The position numbers and the translations under genes are program-made. The notes under the pieces were generated by a model that was not told the DNA's origin, made no database searches, and saw only the letters and a program-made list of their open reading frames with translations. Positions 53,277 to 62,926 of a stretch of 64,000 bases of DNA are shown here, in pieces; position 1 is the stretch's first letter; each line of letters opens with the position of its first letter. Source of the DNA: Exophiala sp. HKRS030 (lineage: Eukaryota; Ascomycota; Eurotiomycetes; Chaetothyriales; Herpotrichiellaceae); assembly GCA_023897205.1 (NCBI GenBank), contig JAHWDD010000007.1, forward strand, positions 1-64,000. The letters are read 5' to 3'.

Positions 53277-53835
53277 GTGAAAGATCGGCTGTTTCGGGTA
53301 CAGAGAATGAAGAAATAAGAATACGAAGACCAGACGAGCAATAGTATCTCAGCGCCGAGACTTAGGCGTGTTTTTTTATCATTTACGAACGGCTCGTTGG
53401 CAGGGTGTTTGCTTGCATACCTGACCTTTGTTATAATTGCGATAACAACGACCTGCGCAGGGAGGGGCACGGCCATCCCCGATGCACCGGACTCATTATC
53501 GACGAGCCCCAGCCAGGTACAGGTATTGTACACCAGTAGCGGGAATAATCGTGGGCCACAATTGTATGGAGTGGCCATCTCGCCCGTGCTCGCGCAATCA
53601 AACGTCACTGTTTGCTGCAGTCTGGACATGGATATCCGGCATTTTCACCGTGAGTTTTTCTTTGCACCTTTGTTAAAGAGACACAAACACAACAATCCCG
53701 TACATCGCCTTGGGGGCCGATGCGCAGCCGGTGTACAGCAATGTCTTGATCCCAGTGATCTCGGCATCTTTTTTTCTCAATTACTCGGGCAGACTGATCT
53801 GCGCATGACATGCGCGTCAATCCGACGGTCCAACA
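53277..53835. promoter_or_regulatory. Divergent intergenic region, FUR1 / FEX1
   Basis: 559 bases between head-to-head genes. A long plus-strand open frame (53397-53894) starts only from a TTG and runs into FEX1 in another frame, so it is not called. Confidence 0.45.
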
Positions 53836-55341
53836 ATGTCCGCAAACACAAACATTCCTTCATCCTATTCGAATGCGACTGGGGACATTGTTGAATCAGA
53901 AGAGGAAGACGAAGAATACGGCGAGCAAGAATTGACAGAATCAATTGTACCACCGCCTTTGCGCGCAGAAGATCCGCGCCATCCATCATGGGAAGATGCA
54001 GTGCATCCGCCTACAAGGCACGAATTACACGACGGCAATGGCCAAAACATGGAGCTTTCAGAGATGACTGTCCCACCACCTGCCCGACCTCGAGAACGAC
54101 GTGACTCCCTCGAAAGAGCCTTGCAGAGGACGAGCTCATCAAAAAGTCGACGAAGAAAAAGTCGTGGGAGTGCTGTGGGCGCAACCATCGCAGACGGGCG
54201 ACCATTTGCCGAAGAGATGACGGGCGAGTTACCCACGCGAAGGAAAAGTCTAGAAGAGCAGGAGAAAGGTTCGCAGACACAAGCATACAGGCCGTCGCCG
54301 TTCGCCACTGAACTAGTCACGTTGTCGTACTTGGTATTCTTCTCGCTATTAGGCACCTTAGCAAGACTAGGTGTTGAGGCTATAACGTTATATCCAAATA
54401 CACCGGTATCATCTCGAGTCCTCTGGGCAAATCTTGGGGGCTCATTTATTATGGGCTTTCTGGCTGAGGATCGACGTCTTTTCCGACATGAATGGGGCTC
54501 GCCAGATCTCAATGCCCCGGCGGCGACACATGGGAAGGTCAAGAAGACAATACCACTGTACATTGGCCTAGCTACTGGATTCTGTGGAAGCTTTACCTCT
54601 TTCTCCTCCTTTATCCGCGATTGCTTCCTGGCCTTGACCAATGACCTGGCGGGCTCCTCCCCTACATCAGCATACCAGTCAGAGGCCAACATTCACTCCA
54701 GGAATGGTGGCTTCTCGTTCCTCGCCCTGATGGCAATCCTGATTCTTCACCCTGCCGTGTCTCTTGCGGGATTGAACACAGGAGCACAGTTGGCGCTTGT
54801 TCTTCAGCCCGTGACGCCGACTATTCCTGTCGGGCTTACACGATATTTCCTCGACCCTGTGGTCGTCGTTCTTGGATATGGTTGCTGGCTAGGCGCAGTA
54901 CTGTTGTCGATCTGGCCGCCAGGAAATTCTGTGCACTGGCGATACCGCGCAGTTTTCCCCCTGGTCTTCGCACCTCCAGGTTGTCTGCTTCGCTATTATG
55001 TATCGAAGCATTTGAACGCCGTCATCCCGTCGTTTCCACTGGGGACGTTCGCCGTCAACCTCTTCGGCACGGGCATTCTGGGCATGGCTTTTGATCTACA
55101 GCATGCGAGCAGCGCCGGAGCGTCCAGTGCGACTGCCTGCGCGGTGTTACAGGGGATCATGGAGGGGTTTTGTGGCTGTTTAACCACGGTTAGTACGTGG
55201 GTAGCTGAGATCAATGGTCTACGACGAAGGCATGGGTGGATATATGGCTTGACCAGCGTCGGCGTTGGGTTGGGATTGATGGTTATTATCATGGGCAGTA
55301 TGGGTTGGACGGTTGGCTTCAAACCACCTGTCTGTAGTTGA
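53836..55341 (+). CDS. FEX1: Fluoride export channel (two CrcB/Fluc domains)
   Basis: 501-aa plasma-membrane fluoride exporter, single exon. The first 150 residues are hydrophilic, acidic then Arg/Ser-rich. Two CrcB domains follow. Domain 1 (about 160-300) has LGTLARLGVEAITLYPNTPV, LWANLGGSFIMGFLAEDRRL and TGFCGSFTSFSSFIRDCFLA. Domain 2 (about 340-490) has GCLLRYYVSKHLNAVIPSF, TFAVNLFGTGILGMAFDLQH and EGFCGCLTTVSTWVAEINGL. Phe residues of the GFCG(S/C) segment and the Asn in the N-L-x-G motif are features of the fluoride pore. Each domain has about four membrane spans plus a linking span, the usual fungal antiparallel fusion. Protects against environmental fluoride (known in yeast). Confidence 0.95.
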   Translation: MSANTNIPSSYSNATGDIVESEEEDEEYGEQELTESIVPPPLRAEDPRHPSWEDAVHPPTRHELHDGNGQNMELSEMTVPPPARPRERRDSLERALQRTSSSKSRRRKSRGSAVGATIADGRPFAEEMTGELPTRRKSLEEQEKGSQTQAYRPSPFATELVTLSYLVFFSLLGTLARLGVEAITLYPNTPVSSRVLWANLGGSFIMGFLAEDRRLFRHEWGSPDLNAPAATHGKVKKTIPLYIGLATGFCGSFTSFSSFIRDCFLALTNDLAGSSPTSAYQSEANIHSRNGGFSFLALMAILILHPAVSLAGLNTGAQLALVLQPVTPTIPVGLTRYFLDPVVVVLGYGCWLGAVLLSIWPPGNSVHWRYRAVFPLVFAPPGCLLRYYVSKHLNAVIPSFPLGTFAVNLFGTGILGMAFDLQHASSAGASSATACAVLQGIMEGFCGCLTTVSTWVAEINGLRRRHGWIYGLTSVGVGLGLMVIIMGSMGWTVGFKPPVCS

Positions 55342-56248
55342 AGCCCTTACGAGTTTTTGTACTCGTCGCCCAGTCTCAAGCACAAAGGTAACTCGTGATT
55401 TCTGGAAATTTGTCAGAGCACCAAAGAGGCTAATGAGTGGCCCTTGGGGAGATAAGCTTCTTTTAGACAGGTTTCAACAATTCCGCAAAAGGAGCTTGGC
55501 TGAAACTGGCGGTACAGAAATGACAGCGGATGTCAACGCACATGCACCCGTAATCATGGTATTTTTAGCTGCCTGACACATGTTGATACCGCGGCGATAC
55601 ATAATTCGGCAACCGTAGCTGACGATCAGGTCCGGCATTAGCGCCCGCCACGCAATCATTGGCCTGTGCCCCTGCCAACCCAAGAATTAGCGAGCTTGAG
55701 AGCTCCTTCCCCATGTGCCATGAACAAGTTGCTACGCTGCTGTACTCCGTACTGCGTATTATTTTCCTGTTCTCACGCGTCAGCATCGCTTCTTCTCTTC
55801 ATACTCTTACCCCGTACTCACTGCACCGAAATTCCGTCGCCCTCTGTTGAGGGTTTCCCATCACCAGACCAGCCATTCATTCCGTTGCATTTCGCTCGTT
55901 ACCGTATCGCTCTGCATAGCATATTAGCCATCTTCAAAGGCCGACACGACGCATCCGACGACGGCACACCTGTCAATCTCCACATCCAAATTGAGGCTGT
56001 GAGACGAACATCCGTCAAAGCCTCCGTCACCCTCCTCCGTCTCACCGCTTTCATCCTCAGGCTGGTCAGGGTGACTTTCTTTGTCAAAGCTGCACACTAC
56101 CATTAGCACCTCCCAGAAAGCCTCGTATCTGCAACTGCTCAACTTGCATCGAACCTCCCGAGCCAAAGAAATCATACAAGACGAGCAAGACATTTCTGTT
56201 GACAGGAGTTACTGCAACAAAGCATACTTCTCATTCATATTCCGCAAC
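55342..56248. other. Intergenic region upstream of the secreted-protein gene
   Basis: 907 bases between two plus-strand genes. Contains TACTCCGTA at 55743-55751. Plus- and minus-strand open frames here have no recognised features. Confidence 0.45.
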
Positions 56249-57295
56249 ATGTCCGTCTCAGTCGTCAAAACCATCCTCTTTTCTTCTCTTGTTGTGGGTA
56301 TCGCTCATGCGTTTGTGCCTATGCCCGTCAACGCCCTGCCTCCAAATCTCGAAGCCGATGGCTGGTCTGCTCTTACCACATTGGATCCTGTCGCCTTGAC
56401 GGCATCACCTTCAGAACCAAGCGCTGCTGTCGCAGTCACCCCATCACCAGACGTCCAAGTCGTCCCGGCTCTTGATCCAAATATGATTCCGGATCTCAAG
56501 CGTCAAGTCACTGGTCAGGGACCGGCTGTGGCAGCCACAGCACTCAGCCAAATCTCTCCGATCACCACATACTATGCCAACTCAATGGTAGATGGCTCCG
56601 CCGTCCAAGTTCCTGTGTAAGCATTGCCAGCCCCCAGTCATAACACACTTCTAACAATTGACAGTGTATACACCCAAACCTTCGCTCCTGTTCCTGATCA
56701 ATGGCCTTCGCCCACTGCTGGCGAGATTGGATTAGGAACGATTCAGGGAACTATCGGCGTCGTTCATTCCAAGAGAGATCTCCCCTCCCCACGGCCTTAG
56801 GCAGGCAACACACAGGCTACACTCGGTGCCAAACAGGGATGCGACAAGTTGACTTTCAATTCACTCTCCAGTTTCTTGAATTGTCCACATGGGTACATAT
56901 CTTGGGTGCTTGATGAATCGGACCCCGAAAATACAAAGGGCCAATTCGAGTGCAGCGCAAATCAATGTTCTTCCGAAATCGACACTCGGAATGTTGCAAT
57001 GCGGCAAGAGACCAGCTTCTCTGATGAGCTTATTGGGCTAGAAGAAATGGCACAAACGGTCCAGAATAACATCCGAGCTCTAGCGGCCAAGGTCAAAGAC
57101 GATTACCCAAGAATTAAAGAGGGTGATCTCCAGAAGGCCAAGGACTGTGAACCTGGTCATCTCAGCCTTGAGATTCCGTCTGGCGACGAGCCTTGGATCA
57201 AGATCAAGTGCAGCGTTGCTGGACGAGCTTTCAGTTTTAGACAACTCGGCTTATTGATGGTGATGATTGCAACGTCCGGCTTTCATCTATTGTGA
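56249..57295 (+). CDS. Secreted, possibly GPI-anchored protein, interrupted by in-frame TAG
   Basis: Unrecognised secreted protein. Exons 56249-56616 and 56665 onward (48-nt intron with branch CTAAC) start MSVSVVKTILFSSLVVGIAH, a clear signal peptide, and continue through Ser/Pro-rich sequence into TQTFAPVPDQWPSPTAGEIG. The frame meets TAG at 56798-56800 after 167 residues, yet continues in the same frame without another stop to 57295. The continuation has four to six Cys (GCDKLTFNSLSSFLNCPHGY, FECSANQC) and ends in a hydrophobic segment LGLLMVMIATSGFHLL, like a GPI-anchor signal. So either it ends at 56800 as a 167-aa protein, or a 42-nt in-phase intron (56759-56800, weak donor GTCGTT, acceptor CTTAG) removes the stop to give 318 aa, or it is a recent nonsense allele. 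Confidence 0.65.
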
Positions 57296-58447
57296 ACAAT
57301 GACCTATATTTTGGAGAATGGCTGATGGGATTAGGGACGACGGGATCAGCCTGGGTCCTGACAGGTTCGAGTTCTTGGGGATGATGGTCGTACATGATAT
57401 GATCTCGGACATGGAGTCTGGGTCAGGCGTCTAATCGGGCTGGCCGGGCGCTGAAAGCGATGATTGAGCGTTTTTGTATCATTAAGAAGTAGTCTTTGAA
57501 TGTATAAAGTAGCCCAACAGGTATTCTTCTCACAAGAATAGAGTAGCATCCCAAAGTCTACATGACTAGAAAGGATTAAGTGGCGAAGTAGCTCATTGTA
57601 AATCACCACAGCTACGGAGTAGTCACTTTGGGTACCTCCTAGTTGGGTCAAGGCTGAGGTGTACAGTAGTGTGTTTCGTAACCTCTTGGTCACCTAGGGA
57701 CAAGTTGCCTGCCTACGTGTTCTCGCATGATGTTGGGTGAGGTTGGTCTCGGATCAAGCATGTCTTGTACATGTAAGAATGTTACTACGAAACGGTGGAC
57801 ATTGGGTGAAGAAAGTATGGTTGTTCGAGGGTGTACAAGAACGAATCGTGATGATGGTAACTCTGTACAGATAGAGGAGTCGGTGGTGATGGTGGTGTTG
57901 GTGAGTTGACCAGGCTGTGTATACGCATGTACATGAATGTGTCTTCTTGTATGCCTTGTGGATGTACAGTATATACTTTTTGGGGGGGTTTCAACATCAA
58001 GAGAGGTGCCTACCTAGTTCAACTATGGTACCCAATAACGGAGTGGAACTGTACAGGAAGGGAAAAAAAAAAGTGAACATCACTCATACCCAGGATTCTG
58101 TACACACCTGGGGGGGCAGGCCCGTACTTTTTGGTGTTTGGTATCTAGTATCAAAGTATAGAAAGTGGGAAGGAAAACCAAGGTCTTTATCATTCCAGGC
58201 AGGTAACGGAGTGAAGGGAACGTGAACATTTTGGCGCCGTCGCCACCTCAGAATATGCCACTGTCACATTGGAAAAAAAGTTCTTGATGCAGTAGTTGTA
58301 CTTGTACAAAGGACGCAAAATCACTCCGATGAGATGTGCTTTTGTCTTGATTGCATCCTTTCTCGTCTCCTTTTTCCGAGGCATTCATTAGGCCTTGAAG
58401 AATCTCATTTCTCCCCTGGACAAGGACAATCACCGGCGCCGTTGCTT
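57296..58447. other. Convergent intergenic region, no gene seen
   Basis: 1.15 kb between two stops. Contains TACGGAGTA (57613-57621), an A-run and G-run mixture near 57980-58125, and no coding signal. Both 3' UTRs expected. Confidence 0.45.
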
Positions 58448-60106
58448 TCAATCATACAGTCTCGTCCAATCCGGAATACACACCATCTTCTGTCTCACAT
58501 GACCCAACGTGTAGGCCGTGCCGTCGAGACCACCGTCGGTCTCTTGCTTCTCCCCAAGACCATCGACACCACCATCGCCAACACCGCTGCCGTCGGTTTC
58601 GCCGACCTCGGGTTTGTTCTTGTGCCGTCTCTCCACCATGACAACATCCTGTAGAAAATCCACCTTGGTGCCATACCTCACTTCCATGTCCGCGCCGCCC
58701 CAGTCGAGGCTCACTTTGCCGGACTTGTGGAGACGCAACTTGCCCACCAACCCGGCCGGTAGTCGTGTCGGTTCCGTGGCAGTCAAGGTCCCTGGTATTT
58801 GCAGCTTCGGTCGCGGCGATGGGACAACATCGTCGTCGTTGGCTTCTTTCTTGGCTTGGTCGCCGTCGTCTGGAGGAGGGTTGTTCGACGTCGTCGCTGG
58901 TCCGTCCGTCGCTCCAGGCTCCTTCTTGACCTCTGGCTCGGTCTCGATACCGGCTGAATCGACCAGGAATGGCGTGAGCGGAGGGAGTTGGAACAAGAAC
59001 AATTCTCCTTTCGGGTCGCTCTTATCCTCGTTGCCGGTGTCGTCACTTTGATCTGTTTGCTTGCTGTCTTCGCGCCCGGCAACACCGACTGCTGGAGATT
59101 CACTCTTGACTCCGACCTGCTTAAAAACCCTTCGAAGTCTCTGCACGTCGCCCATCATGCGGAGACGCTCTGCTCGCTCTTCGATCGTCTCGTTTGCGAA
59201 CTTGGCCTCCCTCGCTCGGCCACCGGGTTTTTTGAGCCCGCGCCGTCTCATCTCAGGACTTGAAGGCTGCTCTTTGACAAGAACCGGCTCATCAATGTCC
59301 ATTGCATCTCCAGCAGTGTCGTCTGCGTCTGCTTCTTGAATATCCGATTCCAACTTTTTCCTCGCGCTACCACGGGACTTCTTTTCTGCCTCACGTTTCT
59401 TCTTCGCATCGGGATCAGGATCCTTCCGTGGTAGAATCGGTCGTAGCTCAAAGTTTGATCTTTCTGGTTTGCTTTCTGCTTTCTGCTTTCCTTTGCGTCT
59501 CGAATCGAGAGGTTCCTCATCATCGGCGTCGCTCCCGTCCTCGTCACTAGACAAGGTTATTGTGGCAATGTCTTCAATCGGGCGACGGTTTTCTGGGGGC
59601 TCATCATCACTGATTGTCTCGTAATATTGCTGCTCCTTGGTCGCTCCTCTTCCCCCTCCCAAGCCGCCTCCCCCTCCGCCACCGCCGCCTCGTGATGAGG
59701 TTCCTTCTTCCGTCCCCTGCACACCAGATTCATCAGGTTTTATGGTTGACTGACCTTCTAGTCTCTCGGAATATCCCTCTGGCTCATTATGACGGTTGGT
59801 CTGAGGCCTCAGACCGGTACTTGCACCGAAGACGCTGTTTCCACCAACAGGATGATCGCGTCCGTGGTCAGCTGTACTCGCACCTCCACGTCCGCCCCGT
59901 CCGGCGCGACCACCACGGCCACCGCGCGCAGCGGCAGCAGCGTTCCTCTCTGCTTCAGCGAGGCGTGCCTTTTGCCGCTCTGCTTCTTCTCTGGCGAATG
60001 CCTCGCGTTCAGCTTTGGATTTTCGCTGAATACCTGCGCGAGGCTTGGGTCTGGGGCCCGATGTGGAGGCGGAAGGTTTAGATGTTGAGGCTTTAGGATC
60101 TGACAT
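58448..60106 (-). CDS. RPC53: RNA polymerase III subunit Rpc53/RPC4
   Basis: 552-aa single-exon subunit of RNA polymerase III, which with Rpc37 acts in termination and reinitiation. The N-terminal half is disordered with RGGRGGRAGRGGRGG and a run of glycines around residue 140, then acidic/Ser and Lys-rich stretches. Family features are EPVLVKEQPSSPEMRRRGLK, FANETIEERAERLRMMGDVQ and, at the C-terminus, GKLRLHKSGKVSLDWGGADM with FLQDVVMVE, which is the conserved Rpc4 domain signature. The end YTLGHVRQKMVCIPDW is also typical. Length is greater than yeast Rpc53 (422 aa) because of the low-complexity inserts. Confidence 0.92.
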   Translation of the reverse strand: MSDPKASTSKPSASTSGPRPKPRAGIQRKSKAEREAFAREEAERQKARLAEAERNAAAAARGGRGGRAGRGGRGGASTADHGRDHPVGGNSVFGASTGLRPQTNRHNEPEGYSERLEGQSTIKPDESGVQGTEEGTSSRGGGGGGGGGLGGGRGATKEQQYYETISDDEPPENRRPIEDIATITLSSDEDGSDADDEEPLDSRRKGKQKAESKPERSNFELRPILPRKDPDPDAKKKREAEKKSRGSARKKLESDIQEADADDTAGDAMDIDEPVLVKEQPSSPEMRRRGLKKPGGRAREAKFANETIEERAERLRMMGDVQRLRRVFKQVGVKSESPAVGVAGREDSKQTDQSDDTGNEDKSDPKGELFLFQLPPLTPFLVDSAGIETEPEVKKEPGATDGPATTSNNPPPDDGDQAKKEANDDDVVPSPRPKLQIPGTLTATEPTRLPAGLVGKLRLHKSGKVSLDWGGADMEVRYGTKVDFLQDVVMVERRHKNKPEVGETDGSGVGDGGVDGLGEKQETDGGLDGTAYTLGHVRQKMVCIPDWTRLYD

Positions 60107-61004
60107 GTTGATTAAGTCGTAGGGAAGGTTGTCGGAATCCGATCAAGTGGTTTGAGAGAGCAAAAGGTGGGAAAGTGGCAGTCATGAGATAGAGAACATG
60201 ATCAGAGGAGAGAGGATCGTGTAGCTGGAAGTGGTTGTTTCAGAGGAGGTGTAAGGTCGAAAGGGAAAGGTAGCCGGTGGGAATTGTTCAATGGAAGGGC
60301 AGATGAGAGATTGTGGAAGCTGCGTTAATCGTCAAGTTTGCATGAGTTCATTGACAACAGCAGAATATGGACTCGAACGTGTAACCAGTTTCGCCTTGCG
60401 CTGCGACGACATTTTTTTGTTGGAGACAAAATTTCCCCTCATCTCGGCTTTAACCCGGATGAATCCATTCCCTTCACCGTAGAAATACGAATACGAATAC
60501 GAATAGCCCCAGACTCTTCATCATGAATACTCCGTACGTGTGCTCCATATGACTAGGTGGCAAAGACACAGCAAGTCATTTCCAGCATGCCACTGGTTTC
60601 AGTCAAGCTTCAATATATAAATAATTTTCTCACTTCGTACACTCATGAATGCTATCGACTCCAGGCAGCCCTCTTTGCTTCGGAGAAAAAGAAAATTTCA
60701 CAAATTTCGCCGACTCGCAATCATACCAAAATATCAAATTGGAAGAGAGAGACAGCAAGGAACGTCCCACCACTGATCACCTTGTCAACGATGACTTGAC
60801 CTGTACCTTCAACCCTCAAACAGTCGCAAATTTAAAGCAGACAGAATGTAAACCGTTTTCAATCTTTTCCCCGTACCAACCGCAGACCCCTGAGACCTCA
60901 ATGATCCAAACCCTGACAATCCCCTTCTATACCTGTTCGGATTGTTTTTCTTTTGTTTGATTGACAGAATCCGTGTACGGAATTCTCAATGTACAACAAT
61001 GGCT
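60107..61004. other. Intergenic region upstream of RPC53
   Basis: 898 bases between two minus-strand genes. Contains three ATACGA units (60485-60502) and TACTCCGTA (60528-60536). No gene or RNA recognised. Confidence 0.45.
60485..60505. repeat. Tandem repeat (ATACGA)3
   Basis: Three perfect ATACGA hexamers followed by a partial ATA, in the noncoding region upstream of RPC53. Confidence 0.85.
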
Positions 61005-62926
61005 TTATCGCTTCCTCTTCTTGCTCTTATCGGGGCTGCTGGTAACAAGAGCATTATCATTGTGGTGCGCACCGAGGTGAACCACGGATGACTCGTCGAG
61101 TGTCACACCGTCGTCGGCGGATTTCTTGACAGGGACACCCATGTGGCGTCCATAGCGGCCTTTGCGACCATTGCCTTCATCTTCACTGATACATCCTTCG
61201 ATGCCAATGCCTGCGTCCTTGCATCTCCCGCAAGGACGTTGTCGATCACACCCCTTTTTGCTCTTTCGGCATCGCTGGCAACGAGGCTTGGAAGAGAGGT
61301 CTTCTTCATCTGCAGCCAGCGAGGATTGGAAGGTAGCACTCGATGTAGAGAGTTTCCGAGCTTGGCTGGCAGGAGCAAGAGCAGGAGCAGAAGGCACCTT
61401 GTTGATACTTGGTTGACTCGAGTGTTTGACCATCTTTGGCATGGTGTTTGAATGTATCCTGGTGAATTTTCCGTTCTTTGACGACGAACCCTGCTTAGTT
61501 CGGTAGCCATTGCTTGGCCCATCATGCATTTTGGTCTTGATTTTCTTTGTTTTTGGCTGACCCTCAAAGTCTTCTTGCTCACGAGCAGGACTGCTCTGGT
61601 CGTAATCTTCGTCCTCATCATCCAAGTATTTTCTATATTTGGGCAGTCCCCCTTCTGCGTCGCTGTACTCATCGCTGTCACTCGTTGCCCCGGTCGACGA
61701 AGCTGCATCAGCAGCACCACTGAAAGTCTCGTCTATGGTCGAGTTCGACGTACGTCCGTGAGAATAATTCGAAGCGTCGCCCAACGCAATCAAAGTGCGA
61801 GCGACGTCTTCATCCGAGATACAGCTGGCAACAGTCGGATCTGGGGTTGGCAAAACTCCATTAGAAGGGCGCCCATTGTGTCCTTGATACAGGCTGGTTC
61901 TGTCTCGCAGACGATGACCATGTTGTGGTACGGGGGTTCCGATCTCAGCACCTGCGCCAAAGCCATATGTACCTTGACCTGTTCCATAACTTTGTGGAGA
62001 CAGCACGGGGACTTGTTGTAGGCTATATAGCTTTTGCGCAGGAGGATGAAAGGGCGAGGGACCTTCTTGTGGGACTGATCGTCGCTGAGGTGATATGGAC
62101 GATTGTGAGGCAGTCACAGGCACCTGGGGAGGTACGAAGAGTGGGAGTGTCTGGCAAGTGTCAGCAAGGGGCCAAAGTGAGAAACTGTGGTATAACTCAC
62201 CGAACTATCGAAAATGGGCTGTCCACGTCTACCATCCTGAAGCACGTTGGCAGTGGAAATTTCCGAGCTGACAAACTGCTCGCTTCTTGCTTTCCTGGAG
62301 CCAGTGACTGAACCGCGCCCTGCCTCACTGTCACTGTAGCCATCTTCTTCATGGAAACTCCCATTGGCACTTGAGCCACGACTGGCCGTGGGAACATGGC
62401 CTCCCTTTTGCTGCGATACACTACGGCGTCCTCGACCTTGTGTTGGAGAGACACTTCTCTTTCGAGCTAGCCGTGATGCAGGCCTTGAAGGAGAATGCGA
62501 CTGTTCCCGCATATGAGGCGGTAGCATCTGAAATGGCTCACCCAGGCTCGGGCGACGCTTGGGTTCATACCCATTCTCATCGCCATAGTTGGGAAGAGGG
62601 TATGCTCCCAGCGGCTGTTGTGGTGCTGGCACAATCCTCATATAAACAGTGGAGTCAGGAGGCAGATTTTCATAGGAGGGAATCAGTGTGATCCCCAGTG
62701 CATCTTCAAAGCTCACTCCCCGGCCATCATATATGCCATAGAAGTTTTTCACTGTAGTGATGATGGACTCTGTACTGTCATGGTTGTTCAGCACCACCCG
62801 AAGGGGAATGCGGGCTCGGGTCTTTAAGCCTTCATCAAGGAGCAGCTCAAAAGAGACCGACTTTGCTGGCGCCATCTTTTTGGGTGTATTGTGCTCTCCA
62901 TTCGAGAGCAAGTTGGATACTTGCAT
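61005..62926 (-). CDS. Protein with C-terminal Zn2Cys6 cluster
   Basis: 623-aa predicted nuclear protein from exons 62201-62926 and 61005-62150 (50-nt intron). The start may instead be the ATG at 62875 (MAPAKSVSFELL). The N-terminal 90 residues (SVSFELLLDEGLKTRARIPL, then STESIITTVKNFYGIYDGRG and GITLIPSYENLPPDSTVYMR) look like a compact, possibly ubiquitin-like fold. A long Ser/Pro-rich linker and acidic patches follow. The binuclear zinc cluster is near the C-terminus at Cys533, 536, 543, 549, 552 and 562 (C-x2-C-x6-C-x5-C-x2-C-x9-C), with KKSKKRKR-like basic ends (DKSKKRKR). This arrangement differs from standard Zn2Cys6 factors with N-terminal clusters; no fungal-specific TF domain is visible. 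Targets unknown. Confidence 0.85.

Noticed and set aside
53397..53894. Open frame with a hydrophobic N-terminus upstream of FEX1
   Set aside because: It begins at TTG, overlaps the FEX1 start in another frame and has no upstream ATG; probably promoter/5' UTR.
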